The position numbers and the translations under genes are program-made. A stretch of 64,000 nucleotides of DNA, taken from positions 124,001-188,000 of the forward strand of contig JAUIAV010000010.1 of assembly GCA_030425195.1 (NCBI GenBank), in the 5' to 3' direction. The notes beneath the pieces were generated by a model. It saw nothing but the letters and a program-made list of their open reading frames with translations, was not told where the DNA came from and searched no databases. Origin of the DNA: Gammaproteobacteria bacterium. GTDB lineage: Bacteria; Pseudomonadota; Gammaproteobacteria; Pseudomonadales; Azotimanducaceae. This document shows, piece by piece, positions 19,224-27,774 of the stretch (its first letter is position 1; every line of letters begins with the position of its first letter).

Positions 19224-20750
19224 GTGGAAAAGTACGTTAAGAAAATTCTCGCCTCTCGTGTCTACGATGTGGCGGACGAAACCCCTTTGCAGGCCGCCCG
19301 GCTCCTCTCCAGACGCCTGAACAACGAAGTCAGGCTGAAACGGGAGGATCTGCAGCCCGTGTTTTCGTTCAAGATCCGCGGTGCCTACAACAAGATTGCT
19401 CAGCTTTCGGAGGAAGAGCGCGGACGCGGTGTGATTGCGGCATCCGCCGGCAATCACGCCCAGGGCGTGGCACTGGCGGCACGTGAGCTCGGCACCCGGG
19501 CGACCATCGTCATGGGCCGGAATACGCCCACCATCAAGGTCAACGCCGTCCGGGATCTGGGGGCCAGGGTGGTTCTGCACGGCGACAACTACGACGATGC
19601 GTCCGCCCACGCACAGACGCTGGTTGAGAAAGCCGGGTACGTGTACGTGCATCCCTTCGACGATCCGGATGTGATTGCCGGGCAGGGCACGGTCGGCATG
19701 GAGATCATGAACCAGCACCCGGGCCCGCCGGACGTGATTTTCGTGCCGGTGGGCGGTGGCGGCCTGATCGGCGGTATCGGTGCCTACGTGAAGTATCTGG
19801 CTCCGGACACTCAGATCATCGGCGTTGAGGCGGAAGGATCCGCCTGCATGACGGCGGCGCTGGAGGCGGGGCGGCGGGTCAGGCTGCCGTTCGAAAGCCT
19901 GGATCTCTTCGCGGACGGCACCTCGGTGGCCCAGGCCGGCAAGGAGACGTTCCGCCTGGCGAAACGGTGCGTGGACGCCACGGTGACGGTCAACACCGAC
20001 GAGATCTGTGCCGCGATCAAGGATCTCTTCGACGATACCCGCTCCATCGCCGAGCCTTCCGGCGCGCTGGCGGTGGCGGGGATGAAGAAATACTGCGCGC
20101 TCAAGGCGCTCACCGGAGCGCGTCTGGTGGCCGTGGTGAGCGGCGCCAACGTCAACTTCGACCGTCTCCGGCACATCTCCGAGCGGGCGGAGGTGGGCGA
20201 GCAGCGGGAAGTGGTCCTCGGCGTCACCATTCCGGAGAAGAAGGGAAGCTTCCGCCGGTTCTGCCGTGCGCTCGGCAGGCATCCGGTCAGCGAATTCAAC
20301 TACCGGTATGCGAGTGACAGGGAGGCCCACGTCTACGTAGGCCTGCAGGTGACCGACCCGGCAGACAGACCGGCGCTGATCGCCTCGCTCGATCAGGCCG
20401 GGTATCCGGTCTCGGACATGACCGACAACGAGGCGGCCAAGCTGCACGTCCGCCACATGGTCGGCGGCCGTGCTTTCGGCGGCAAACGGGAAATCCTCTA
20501 CCGGTTCGAGTTCCCGGAACGGCCGGGCGCTCTGATGCGCTTTCTTTCCGTGCTCGGCACCGGCTGGAACATCACCATGTTTCACTACCGGAATCACGGA
20601 GCTGCCTGGGGCAGGGTATTCGCCGGATTCGAGGTGCCGGAGGGCAGCATGGCGCAGGAACGGGCCCGGCTGACCGATTACCTGCAGAGGATCGGCTACC
20701 GGTACTGGGAAGAAACGGATAATCCGGCATACGAGCTCTTTCTCCGCTGA
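19224..20750 (+). CDS. ilvA: Threonine ammonia-lyase, biosynthetic
   Basis: A 508-residue PLP enzyme converting threonine to 2-oxobutanoate, the first step to isoleucine; E. coli IlvA has 514. The PLP lysine is Lys50 in [20 protein letters not shown] and the phosphate loop [10 protein letters not shown] follow. The last 170 residues hold two ACT-like regulatory domains ([17 protein letters not shown] and [15 protein letters not shown]), so this is the isoleucine-inhibited biosynthetic form and not the short catabolic TdcB. The GTG start has no obvious ribosome site; no other in-frame start lies upstream. It is not linked to other ilv genes (ilvD is 37 kb away). Confidence 0.96.
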   Translation: MEKYVKKILASRVYDVADETPLQAARLLSRRLNNEVRLKREDLQPVFSFKIRGAYNKIAQLSEEERGRGVIAASAGNHAQGVALAARELGTRATIVMGRNTPTIKVNAVRDLGARVVLHGDNYDDASAHAQTLVEKAGYVYVHPFDDPDVIAGQGTVGMEIMNQHPGPPDVIFVPVGGGGLIGGIGAYVKYLAPDTQIIGVEAEGSACMTAALEAGRRVRLPFESLDLFADGTSVAQAGKETFRLAKRCVDATVTVNTDEICAAIKDLFDDTRSIAEPSGALAVAGMKKYCALKALTGARLVAVVSGANVNFDRLRHISERAEVGEQREVVLGVTIPEKKGSFRRFCRALGRHPVSEFNYRYASDREAHVYVGLQVTDPADRPALIASLDQAGYPVSDMTDNEAAKLHVRHMVGGRAFGGKREILYRFEFPERPGALMRFLSVLGTGWNITMFHYRNHGAAWGRVFAGFEVPEGSMAQERARLTDYLQRIGYRYWEETDNPAYELFLR

Positions 20751-20767
20751 AGCCGCGCGTCGGCCGG

Positions 20768-21331
20768 TCAACCCCCGGCGTCTTCCGGGTCCAGCATCCG
20801 GGGAACGAGGTAGCGCTCGAATTCTTCCTCGAAGACGAGCTTCGTCGTGTCGGTGATCCGATCCACGTAGAGCGTCCCATCCAGGTGGTCGAACTCGTGC
20901 TGGAAGACGGTGGCCGGAAAGCCCTCGAACGTCATGTCGAGCGGCCGGCCCGAAAGATCCAGCGCCTTGACCCGGATATGCTGCGGGCGCTCGACGAAAC
21001 CCCGCAGGCCGGGGACCGAGAGGCAGCCTTCCCAGAACCCGGCGCTCTCCCCGTCCAGCACCTCGATGGTCGGATTCACGAAAACGGTGAGCGGTACCTG
21101 CGGCAGCGGTCCATAGCGGCTCGGACCCCCGGACAGCTCGACGATGGCCAGCCGGACGGGTTCCGCCACCTGCGGTGCCGCCAGGCCGACGCCTCCGTAG
21201 TCATGCAGCGTATCGATCATGTCCGCCACGAGCCGGTGCAGCACATCACTGCTGAGCTCCTCCGGGTCGAGCGCCCGGGCGGGCTGTCTGAGGAGGGGAT
21301 GTCCCATCCGGATGATTCTGCGTACGGCCAT
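20768..21331 (-). CDS. def: Peptide deformylase
   Basis: A 187-residue metalloenzyme removing the formyl group from nascent proteins. All three motifs are intact: GVGLAAPQV, EGCLSVPG (Cys metal ligand) and QHEFDHLDG (HEXXH). The usual def-fmt pairing is absent, so another def with fmt may exist elsewhere. Its ATG overlaps the ygfA stop by one base (TGATG), so the two genes are translationally coupled. Both concern formyl-folate chemistry: fMet needs 10-formyl-THF. It converges on ilvA with a 17-base gap. Confidence 0.93.
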   Translation of the reverse strand: MAVRRIIRMGHPLLRQPARALDPEELSSDVLHRLVADMIDTLHDYGGVGLAAPQVAEPVRLAIVELSGGPSRYGPLPQVPLTVFVNPTIEVLDGESAGFWEGCLSVPGLRGFVERPQHIRVKALDLSGRPLDMTFEGFPATVFQHEFDHLDGTLYVDRITDTTKLVFEEEFERYLVPRMLDPEDAGG

Positions 21332-21999
21332 CAGGAAAGCTCGGTGCGGGTTCGGGCCAGCACCATAGCCCGACGGCTGAACGCCTGCCAGCCCGCATCG
21401 GTGGCGACAGCGTCCAGAGGGATGTCCCAGGGTTCGGGGGTCAGAGCCACGTCGGTGCGCTGGACCTCGTGCGCCAGGCCGACGGTCAGCGGCCGCATGC
21501 CGGCTGGAAAACGGCCGAGAAACCGGTCGTAGTAGCCGGCTCCCATGCCGAGCCGGTTTCCCTCAGCGTCGAAGGCCACCAGCGGCATGAACAGAACGTC
21601 CAGGGAGAGCGGTTTCAGGTAACGGCCGGAACGGGTACCGCGGGTTCTCGGCTCGGGAATGCCGTAGCGGTTCAATGTCAGGGCGGTACGCGGCGTCACC
21701 TGATAGAAATCCATCTCTGCGGAGTCGCCCACCACGGGTGCGGCCACCGTCTTCCCGGCCGCCCACAGACGGCTGAGCAGCGGCAGGGTGTCGAGCTCCC
21801 CGTCTCCCGCCTGGGAGAAATAGAGCCCGCAGCGGCGGGCACGGTTCATGAGTCCGGAGTTGAGCACCGCGCGGGCGGTGGCTTCCGCGTGCTCGTGCTG
21901 ATGTTCGAGGCCGAGCTGTCGGCGCTGGCGGCGGTAGTGCCGTCGAAGCCGTGCCTTTGAAGGGCGGGCCGAACCGGAGGCTCGTTCGTCGGTGCTCAT
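21331..21999 (-). CDS. ygfA: 5-formyltetrahydrofolate cyclo-ligase
   Basis: A 222-residue enzyme recycling 5-formyl-THF to 5,10-methenyl-THF with ATP. Motifs: the basic N-terminal KARLRRHYRRQRR, the mid region ending in RYGIPEPR, and the ATP/Mg loop FDAEGNRLGMGAGYYDRFL. Its ATG lies about 11 bases downstream of the 6S RNA 3' end, the same ssrS-ygfA arrangement as in E. coli, where both come from one transcript. No separate promoter is visible. The following def gene overlaps its stop. Confidence 0.93.
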   Translation of the reverse strand: MSTDERASGSARPSKARLRRHYRRQRRQLGLEHQHEHAEATARAVLNSGLMNRARRCGLYFSQAGDGELDTLPLLSRLWAAGKTVAAPVVGDSAEMDFYQVTPRTALTLNRYGIPEPRTRGTRSGRYLKPLSLDVLFMPLVAFDAEGNRLGMGAGYYDRFLGRFPAGMRPLTVGLAHEVQRTDVALTPEPWDIPLDAVATDAGWQAFSRRAMVLARTRTELS

Positions 22000-22009
22000 A
22001 TGGGAATGC

Positions 22010-22233
22010 GAAGCCTCCCGGAATGCCGCTGCATGGTTTGCCCTGAACCGTTATGGTTCAAGGCGGAAGCCAGACGTTTGCCTCTAAGGCTTCCCGACCT
22101 GTGCACACCGGGGCAGCAGGTGCTGCGACCGGCGGCAGAGCATCGGACTTGCACACGGACGCAAGGCCCGGCTTCCTTTAGTTTCTCTAACGGCTCAAGG
22201 ACGACCCCAGCTGGCGAACATCCCAGGAGAGAT
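22010..22233 (-). ncRNA. ssrS: 6S RNA
   Basis: Read on the minus strand, the 5' end TCTCTCCTGGGATGTTCGCC matches E. coli 6S RNA (TTCTCTGAGATGTTCGC) and pairs with the 3' end GGCATTCCGGGAGGC. Other landmarks in order: CTTGAGCC on the 5' side, GGGAAGCCTTA on the 3' side of the bubble, CCTTGAACC..GGTTCAGGG (the 3' hairpin at about 22041-22063), then GCAGCGGCAT. A TATACT -10 box lies at 22238-22243. The order zapA-ssrS-ygfA equals E. coli. 6S RNA mimics an open promoter and sequesters sigma70 RNA polymerase in stationary phase. At about 224 bases it is longer than the 184 of E. coli; ends are estimated to within a few bases. Confidence 0.9.
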
Positions 22234-22237
22234 TACG

Positions 22238-22243
22238 AGTATA
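22238..22243 (-). promoter_or_regulatory. -10 box of the 6S RNA promoter
   Basis: TATACT on the minus strand ends 4 bases before the predicted 6S 5' end (22233). No convincing -35 hexamer is seen at 16-18 bases upstream. Confidence 0.55.
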
Positions 22244-22314
22244 GCCAAAATACCGCTGCCGATTGATCTTGACAGCCGCAGTGTGACAGAGGCCACATGC
22301 ACGCTTGGACGCGT

Positions 22315-22635
22315 CTAGAGATTGAGCTGCTTCTGTTCATTGAGGGCTGCGCTCACCCGCTTGGTCAGCTCGGCCACCTTGTCGTCGACCAGCTCGGATA
22401 CCTGCGCCACCTGACCTCTGTTGGCGATGAGCTCGTTGGCGATGTTGAGCGCGGCCATCACGGCGATCCGGTCGAGGCCGAACACCTTTCCGGTGTCACG
22501 GATCTCGGACATCTGTCGATCGAGGTAACGGGCGGAAGCGGTCAGCGCGTCCACCTGGTCGTCCGGGCAGGCGACCTGATATTCCTTCTCCAGGATTTTG
22601 ACGCTGACCGTGGTGTTCTTCGATGTTTCGCTCAT
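22315..22635 (-). CDS. zapA: Cell division protein ZapA
   Basis: A 106-residue protein that binds and bundles FtsZ at the division ring. The N-terminal globular part has VSVKILEKEYQVACPDD, followed by LDRIAVMAALNIANELI and a C-terminal coiled coil. Length matches E. coli ZapA (109). It follows the short coiled-coil gene by 7 bases with an AGGA ribosome site, and lies upstream of the 6S RNA as in E. coli. Confidence 0.93.
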   Translation of the reverse strand: MSETSKNTTVSVKILEKEYQVACPDDQVDALTASARYLDRQMSEIRDTGKVFGLDRIAVMAALNIANELIANRGQVAQVSELVDDKVAELTKRVSAALNEQKQLNL

Positions 22636-22642
22636 GAGGTCA

Positions 22643-22849
22643 TCAGTCCTGCTCGAGGGCTTTCAGCCGGGTGATCATCGATTCCACACGGCTCTTCGCC
22701 AGCTCGTTCTTCTCGATCAGCTTGGCGCGCTCGGTGGTCCAGTTCTGCTGCTGAGCGCGCAGGGCACGGTTCTCCCTGGTCAATACCGAACAGAGTTCGA
22801 TCAGCTCGTTGATTCTGGATTCAAGGGTTTTCCAATCGTCGCCAGCCAT
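22643..22849 (-). CDS. Short coiled-coil protein, TIGR02449/ZapB-like
   Basis: A 68-residue protein predicted to be almost entirely coiled coil (LESRINELIELC, LTRENRALRAQQ, heptad Leu/Ile spacing). Proteins of this kind precede zapA in many gammaproteobacteria, and the resemblance to ZapB together with the zapA linkage suggests a Z-ring role; that function is inferred. The ATG lies 207 bases from the divergent ygfB gene. Confidence 0.82.
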   Translation of the reverse strand: MAGDDWKTLESRINELIELCSVLTRENRALRAQQQNWTTERAKLIEKNELAKSRVESMITRLKALEQD

Positions 22850-23056
22850 GGCGCCACCTGGCCCTAAATTTGCTCCGGTAGGCTAGTTTGCCTGAAAAAT
22901 TGACCATGTGAAGTCACGGCACGGTCCCGCCATCCCGGAAAGTTCGCGGGTCGGCGCTCCTGTCGGAGGGTGAGGCTGGGTTGAGTCTAGGTTGGGGCGA
23001 GGCCATGTCCGGGTCTTTCATAGTAGGATACGGCTCCTTTCTCCCGGACCACGACG

Positions 23057-23608
23057 ATGACTGCACAGGAACTCGAAGTACTGGCGCTGGAGGCCGTTGC
23101 CGGTCCTGGCGGCGGGTTGACCGTGCCGGAACTGCATGGTGCGGCCATCGGGATCGGGGTGACGGATGCGGAACGCTTCGAGCTGCAGGACCTGGTCGAT
23201 CTGCTCGGTGCCGACGCGCTGGCGGATGGCGAAACCGTCGCTCGCTTTGTCAACGACAGTCTCGAGGCCCTTCACGCCGAGGACATGAGCTTCACGCCGC
23301 TGCTGCCGGAGGACGACGCGCTGATCGAGGAACGCCTGACCGCGCTCGGTCACTGGTGTCAGAGTTTTCTCACCGGATTTGCCGCGGGGCTTTCCCGGCG
23401 CGGCATAGAGTCTCTGAAGGGCCTGCCGGAAGAGGCTCAGGAAATCGTCCAGGATTTCGCCGCCATTGCGCAGCTCGAAACCGAGCTGGCCGAGGACGAG
23501 GTGGACGACGGGGAGGCCAACTTCATGGAACTCTCGGAGTACGTCAAAGTGGGAGCGCTTCTGATCATGAGTCTCGTGAGCAATGCCGGCGACGATACCG
23601 AAGAGTGA
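23057..23608 (+). CDS. ygfB: UPF0149 family protein YgfB
   Basis: A 183-residue acidic all-helical protein. WCQSFLTGFAAGL in the middle and LMSLVSNAG at the end are typical of UPF0149 proteins (E. coli YgfB, 192 residues). In Pseudomonas aeruginosa YgfB affects ampC-linked beta-lactam resistance; whether that holds here is unknown. Its last 26 bases overlap pepP in another frame, giving tight coupling. The 207-base gap before it, shared with the zapB-like gene, contains no convincing sigma70 hexamer pair. Confidence 0.88.
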   Translation: MTAQELEVLALEAVAGPGGGLTVPELHGAAIGIGVTDAERFELQDLVDLLGADALADGETVARFVNDSLEALHAEDMSFTPLLPEDDALIEERLTALGHWCQSFLTGFAAGLSRRGIESLKGLPEEAQEIVQDFAAIAQLETELAEDEVDDGEANFMELSEYVKVGALLIMSLVSNAGDDTEE

Positions 23609-24914
23609 CTTCCGCCGCCGCCGGGCGGCGCTGATGAATCTCATGGACGGCGATTCCATCGCCGTCATCCCCGGGGCGGTTCTGAAGACCCGGAACCGGG
23701 ACTCGGACTATCTCTTCCGCCAGGACAGTGACTTTCACTACCTCACCGGATTCAACGAGCCGGATGGCGTTCTGGTGCTGGCTCCCGGCCGCGAGCATGG
23801 CGAGACGATTCTCTTCTGCCGGGAGCGGGAGGCACGCTCGGAACTCTATGATGGTGAGCGGCTCGGGCCGGAGCGGGCGGCTCAGATCGTCGGCGTCGAC
23901 GACGCCTTTCCGGTGGCGGATCTGGACGACATCCTGCCGGGCATGCTGGAAGGCAGAGAGCGCATCTACTTCGGTCTGGGCGATCACCCGGAGTTCGAGA
24001 ACCGGCTGCTGGGCTGGGTCAGCACGCTCCGGGCCAGAGAGTCTGGCGGCGCGCGCCCGCCGGGCGAACTCTTCGCGCTGAAGCACCTGCTGCATGAGCA
24101 GCGGCTGATCAAATCCGCAGCGGAAATCAGGGCGATGCGCAGGGCGGCCGAGATCACGTGCGAAGGCCATCGCCGGGCCATGCGTGCCTGTGAACCCGGC
24201 ATGACGGAGACTCAGCTCGAGGCGGAGCTGATCTACGAGTTCATGCGGCGGGGTGCGAAAGTGCCCGCCTACTCCAGCATCGTCGGAACGGGTACCAACG
24301 CCTGCGTGCTGCACTACGTGGAGAACAGCGCGACTCTGAAGAAGAACGATCTGGTACTGATCGACGCGGGCTGTGAATACGAGCTCTATGCTTCGGACGT
24401 CACCCGCACGTTCCCCGTCAGCGGCACGTTCTCGCCGGCTCAGAAGGCGCTGTACGAGATCGTGATGGCGGCCAATCAGGCCGCCATCGAGGCCTGTGTG
24501 GCGGGTGCGCTGTTCATGGATCCGCACCAGGCGGCCCTCGAGATCATGATCGAGGGCCTGCTGGATCTGAAACTGCTCGAAGGAGATCTGGAGGAGGTGC
24601 TCGAAACGGAGAGCTACCGGACCTTCTGCCCACACGGTTCTTCTCACTGGCTCGGTCTGGACGTGCACGACGTGGGCGACCAGCGGGTCGACGGAGAATG
24701 GCGGCCGCTGGAACCGGGCATGGTGCTCACCATCGAGCCGGGTATCTATGTGCCGGACAGTGCCCAGACGGCCCACGTGCCCGCCCGCTTCCGGGGCATG
24801 GGTATCCGGGTGGAAGACGACGTGCTCATCGGTGCTGAAGGACCGGAGGTGCTCACCACCCATGCGCCCAAGACGGTGACGGACATCGAAGCGATCATGA
24901 AAGAAGCGCCGTGA
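23583..24914 (+). CDS. pepP: Xaa-Pro aminopeptidase P
   Basis: A 443-residue M24B metallopeptidase that removes N-terminal residues before proline; E. coli PepP has 441. The N-terminal half carries DYLFRQDSDFHYLTGFNEPD, the creatinase-like domain. The metal site is intact: LIDAGCEYELYASDVTRTFP (two Asp), HGSSHWLGLDVHD (His), IEPGIYVP (Glu) and IRVEDDVLI (Glu). The start overlaps ygfB by 26 bases and its stop overlaps the ubiH start (GTGA), forming a ygfB-pepP-ubiH operon as in E. coli. Confidence 0.97.
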   Translation: MPATIPKSDFRRRRAALMNLMDGDSIAVIPGAVLKTRNRDSDYLFRQDSDFHYLTGFNEPDGVLVLAPGREHGETILFCREREARSELYDGERLGPERAAQIVGVDDAFPVADLDDILPGMLEGRERIYFGLGDHPEFENRLLGWVSTLRARESGGARPPGELFALKHLLHEQRLIKSAAEIRAMRRAAEITCEGHRRAMRACEPGMTETQLEAELIYEFMRRGAKVPAYSSIVGTGTNACVLHYVENSATLKKNDLVLIDAGCEYELYASDVTRTFPVSGTFSPAQKALYEIVMAANQAAIEACVAGALFMDPHQAALEIMIEGLLDLKLLEGDLEEVLETESYRTFCPHGSSHWLGLDVHDVGDQRVDGEWRPLEPGMVLTIEPGIYVPDSAQTAHVPARFRGMGIRVEDDVLIGAEGPEVLTTHAPKTVTDIEAIMKEAP

Positions 24915-26098
24915 GCGACGGTTTCGACGTGGTGGTGGTCGGTGGCGGCCTCGTGGGTGCCAGTGCGGCTCTCGCCATCGCCCATGCCGGCTGTTCCGTG
25001 GGCCTGGTGGACCGGGCGCGGCCGCAGCCGAGCACGGGTGACTTCGGGATGGACATCCGCAACATCGCCTGCTCTCCGGCTTCGAGAGATCTGCTGGCGG
25101 GCCTGGGTGTCTTTCCGGGGCTCGACGCCGTGCCCTACCGCCGGATGCAGGTCTGGGAAGAACGGGGAACAGCGGCGCTCGAGTTCGACGCTGAGGAGGC
25201 CGGGCGGGCGGAACTGGGGTGGATTCTCGAGAACGCTCCGACGGTGGCGGCGCTCTGGGCGGGCCTCGAGCGTCACCCCAGGGTCACTATCCGGCTGGGG
25301 ACGGTGACCGGTCTGAAATGCACGGCCGGGCAGGTCCACGTCGCGCTCTCCGATGGCGCCATCGGCGCCCGGCTGCTGGTCGGTGCGGACGGAGCCCGTT
25401 CCGTGGTGCGCGAGCTCCTGGGTGTGGCGACGACACAGCTGGCGACGGGCCAGCAGGCCCTGGCCACCATCGTGCGCACCGGGCGTCCTCACGACGGCAC
25501 CGCCCTGCAGCGATTCCTGCTCGATGGCCCGCTGGCCCTTCTGCCGAGCCGCGAGGCATCGGCTTCGTCCGTGGTCTGGTCCCAGTCGCCGCCTGAGGCG
25601 GAGCGCCGAATGGCCCTGGCGGACGACCGGTTCTGCGCAGAGCTCGAGACCGCCATCGAAGCCCGCCTGGGACGGATTCTCGCCGTGGATCGCCGCTTCG
25701 TTTTTCCTCTGGTTCAGCATGTGGTTGACGACTTCAATCCGCGGGACCGGGTGCTTCTGATTGGCGACGCGGCCAGGGTGCTGCATCCGCTGGCGGGCCT
25801 GGGTGCCAATGTGGGTTTCGAGGATGTGCGGGATCTGCGGGCCAATCTCGAACGGCTGCCCGCCGGCTCTGATCCGGGCCGTGCGGGCCTGTGGCGGACC
25901 TTTGCGCGCCGGCGCCGGGTGAGAGCCAGGCTCATGGTGGCGGCCATGGCCGGATTCCGCTATGCCTACGCCGAGGGGTCGCCTACATTGAGCTGGCTGC
26001 GCAACGGTGCCGTCGGCTGGATCAACGGCAACGCGACGGTGAAGCGGCAGATCATCCGGGAGGCACTGGGCCTGGGCCCGCTGGCGGCGGCCTGGTAG
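24911..26098 (+). CDS. ubiH: UbiH-family FAD hydroxylase (ubiquinone synthesis)
   Basis: A 395-residue flavin monooxygenase of the UbiH/UbiF/UbiI family, which adds ring hydroxyls during aerobic ubiquinone synthesis. FAD motifs: VVVVGGGLVGASAAL, VGADGARSVVRE, and LIGDAARVLHPLAGLGANVG with the family's GDAAR-HP signature. The GTG start overlaps the pepP stop by four bases. Position after pepP fits UbiH; E. coli has a second paralogue, ubiI, next to it, whereas only one gene is present here, so this enzyme may cover more than one position or another copy lies elsewhere. Confidence 0.9.
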   Translation: MSDGFDVVVVGGGLVGASAALAIAHAGCSVGLVDRARPQPSTGDFGMDIRNIACSPASRDLLAGLGVFPGLDAVPYRRMQVWEERGTAALEFDAEEAGRAELGWILENAPTVAALWAGLERHPRVTIRLGTVTGLKCTAGQVHVALSDGAIGARLLVGADGARSVVRELLGVATTQLATGQQALATIVRTGRPHDGTALQRFLLDGPLALLPSREASASSVVWSQSPPEAERRMALADDRFCAELETAIEARLGRILAVDRRFVFPLVQHVVDDFNPRDRVLLIGDAARVLHPLAGLGANVGFEDVRDLRANLERLPAGSDPGRAGLWRTFARRRRVRARLMVAAMAGFRYAYAEGSPTLSWLRNGAVGWINGNATVKRQIIREALGLGPLAAAW

Positions 26099-26163
26099 AT
26101 TCGCCGCCGCAGGCGACAGCGAACGATCGGAAAGCCATTTACGCGAACAGAATGAGCAGAACC

Positions 26164-27231
26164 ATGAGCAGACAGACAGCCCTTCATGCCCTCCACGTGG
26201 AAGCGGGTGCCCGTATGGTGGATTTCGCCGGCTGGGACATGCCGCTGAACTACGGCTCACAGATCGAGGAGCACCAGGCCGTGCGGACCTCAGCCGGCAT
26301 GTTCGACGTCTCCCATATGACGGTGATCGATCTCCCGGACGGCTCCGCCCGTGATTTCCTCCGCCGGCTGGTGGCCAACGACGTGGACAAGCTGGCCGGT
26401 CCCGGTCGGGCGCTCTATGGCGTGCTTCTGAATGAGCAGGGCGGTGTGGTGGATGATCTCATCGTCTACCGGCGGACGGACGGTTACCGGGTGGTGGTCA
26501 ATGCCGGGACCCGGGACAAGGTGCTGGCCTGGTTCGCCGACCACAACGACGAAAAGACCACCATCGAGGAAAGGGATCTGGCCATGATCGCCGTGCAGGG
26601 ACCCGAGGCCATTGAAAGGTTCGAGTCCGTCAGCGGCCTGCCCGTGGCGGGCCTGGATTCGTTCAGCGCCCTGGAATCCGCGGATATCATGGTGGCGAGG
26701 ACGGGTTACACGGGTGAGGATGGCGTAGAGGCGATCCTCCCCGGCGAGGCGGCCGTGGCGCTCTGGCGGAAGCTCGGCACCGCGGGCGTGATGCCGGCGG
26801 GCCTGGCCGCCCGGGATACCCTGCGTCTCGAGGCGGGCCTGAATCTGTACGGCCAGGACATGGACGACGAAACCTCGCCGCTGGTCTCCAACCTGGCCTG
26901 GACTCTGGATTTTTCCGATCGGGATTTCATCGGCCGGGCCGCCGTGGAGGCGGAGAAGGCGGCCGGGGTGAGTGCCCGGCTCACCGGGCTGGTGCTCAAG
27001 GGCAAGGGCGTGCTCCGGCACGGACAGACGGTGATCACACAGACGGGTGTCGGGGTCATCACCAGCGGCGTTTTCTCGCCCACGCTCGGCATCGGTATCG
27101 CCCTGGCGAGAATTCCTGCAGGCGCCAAGGGGTCTGCCGAGGTGGAAATCCGCGGCCGACGTCTGCCCGTGGACATCGTCCGTCCTCCCTTCGTCCGGAA
27201 CGGCCGGCGAGTCTACAAAGACCCGGCCTGA
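26164..27231 (+). CDS. gcvT: Glycine cleavage T-protein (aminomethyltransferase)
   Basis: A 355-residue folate enzyme taking the aminomethyl group from lipoyl-H protein to make methylene-THF and ammonia. MSRQTALHALH then GARMVDFAGWDMPLNYGSQ aligns with E. coli GcvT (MAQQTPLYEQH); this fixes the start at 26164, though an ATG four codons upstream (26152) is possible. Folate-site landmarks are FDVSHMTV, ARTGYTGEDG and RDTLRLEAGLNLYG. The 65 bases before it show no glycine-riboswitch signature. It is first of four collinear gcv genes. Confidence 0.97.
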   Translation: MSRQTALHALHVEAGARMVDFAGWDMPLNYGSQIEEHQAVRTSAGMFDVSHMTVIDLPDGSARDFLRRLVANDVDKLAGPGRALYGVLLNEQGGVVDDLIVYRRTDGYRVVVNAGTRDKVLAWFADHNDEKTTIEERDLAMIAVQGPEAIERFESVSGLPVAGLDSFSALESADIMVARTGYTGEDGVEAILPGEAAVALWRKLGTAGVMPAGLAARDTLRLEAGLNLYGQDMDDETSPLVSNLAWTLDFSDRDFIGRAAVEAEKAAGVSARLTGLVLKGKGVLRHGQTVITQTGVGVITSGVFSPTLGIGIALARIPAGAKGSAEVEIRGRRLPVDIVRPPFVRNGRRVYKDPA

Positions 27232-27294
27232 CGCGGGTAGAATACGGATCCTGGGGTCAGATCGACTACTCCCGACAACTAGAAACAGGACACG

Positions 27295-27690
27295 ATGAGC
27301 GAGATTCCAACTGAGCTGAAATATGCGTCGAGCCACGAATGGGCGCGCCTCGAAGAGGACGGCACGGTCACCGTCGGGATCAGTGATCACGCCCAGCAGG
27401 CACTGGGAGACGTGGTTTACGTGGAACATCCGGAAATCGGCCAGACGGTGTCGGCCGGCTCGGAGGCAGGCGTGGTGGAATCCGTGAAGGCCGCATCCGA
27501 TATCTACGCGCCGGTTTCCGGCACCATCACGGAAGTGAACGAAACCCTGGAGGATGCACCGGAAACGGTGAACCAGGACCCTTATGGTGATGGCTGGTTC
27601 TTCCGGATCGAGCCCGATGATCCGTCGGAACTCGAAGACCTGCTGGATGCCGCGGCCTACGCGGACGTCTGCGAAGCCGACGAACACTGA
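27295..27690 (+). CDS. gcvH: Glycine cleavage H-protein (lipoyl carrier)
   Basis: A 131-residue carrier whose lipoyl-lysine lies in [16 protein letters not shown]. Family features [20 protein letters not shown] and [10 protein letters not shown] are present, and length equals the family norm (about 129). It shuttles the aminomethyl group between P, T and L proteins. It sits 63 bases after gcvT and 84 before gcvPA. Confidence 0.98.
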   Translation: MSEIPTELKYASSHEWARLEEDGTVTVGISDHAQQALGDVVYVEHPEIGQTVSAGSEAGVVESVKAASDIYAPVSGTITEVNETLEDAPETVNQDPYGDGWFFRIEPDDPSELEDLLDAAAYADVCEADEH

Positions 27691-27734
27691 CCCGCCGGAA
27701 CGCACGCGGGATCTCCGCTGGAGACCCGCCGTCT

Positions 27735-27767
27735 TACTGGATTCATACTGGATCCATACTGGAGAGT
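27735..27767 (+). repeat. Triplicated 11-bp repeat leading into the gcvPA ribosome site
   Basis: Three adjacent copies of TACTGGATYCA: TACTGGATTCA, TACTGGATCCA and a diverged TACTGGAGAGT. The last copy supplies the GGAGAG ribosome site 8 bases before the gcvPA ATG. Confidence 0.7.
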
Positions 27768-27774
27768 TTGAGTC

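Noticed and set aside
26099-26163. Glycine riboswitch before gcvT
   Set aside because: The 65-base gap lacks the conserved GGA-GAG core and is too short for a tandem aptamer.
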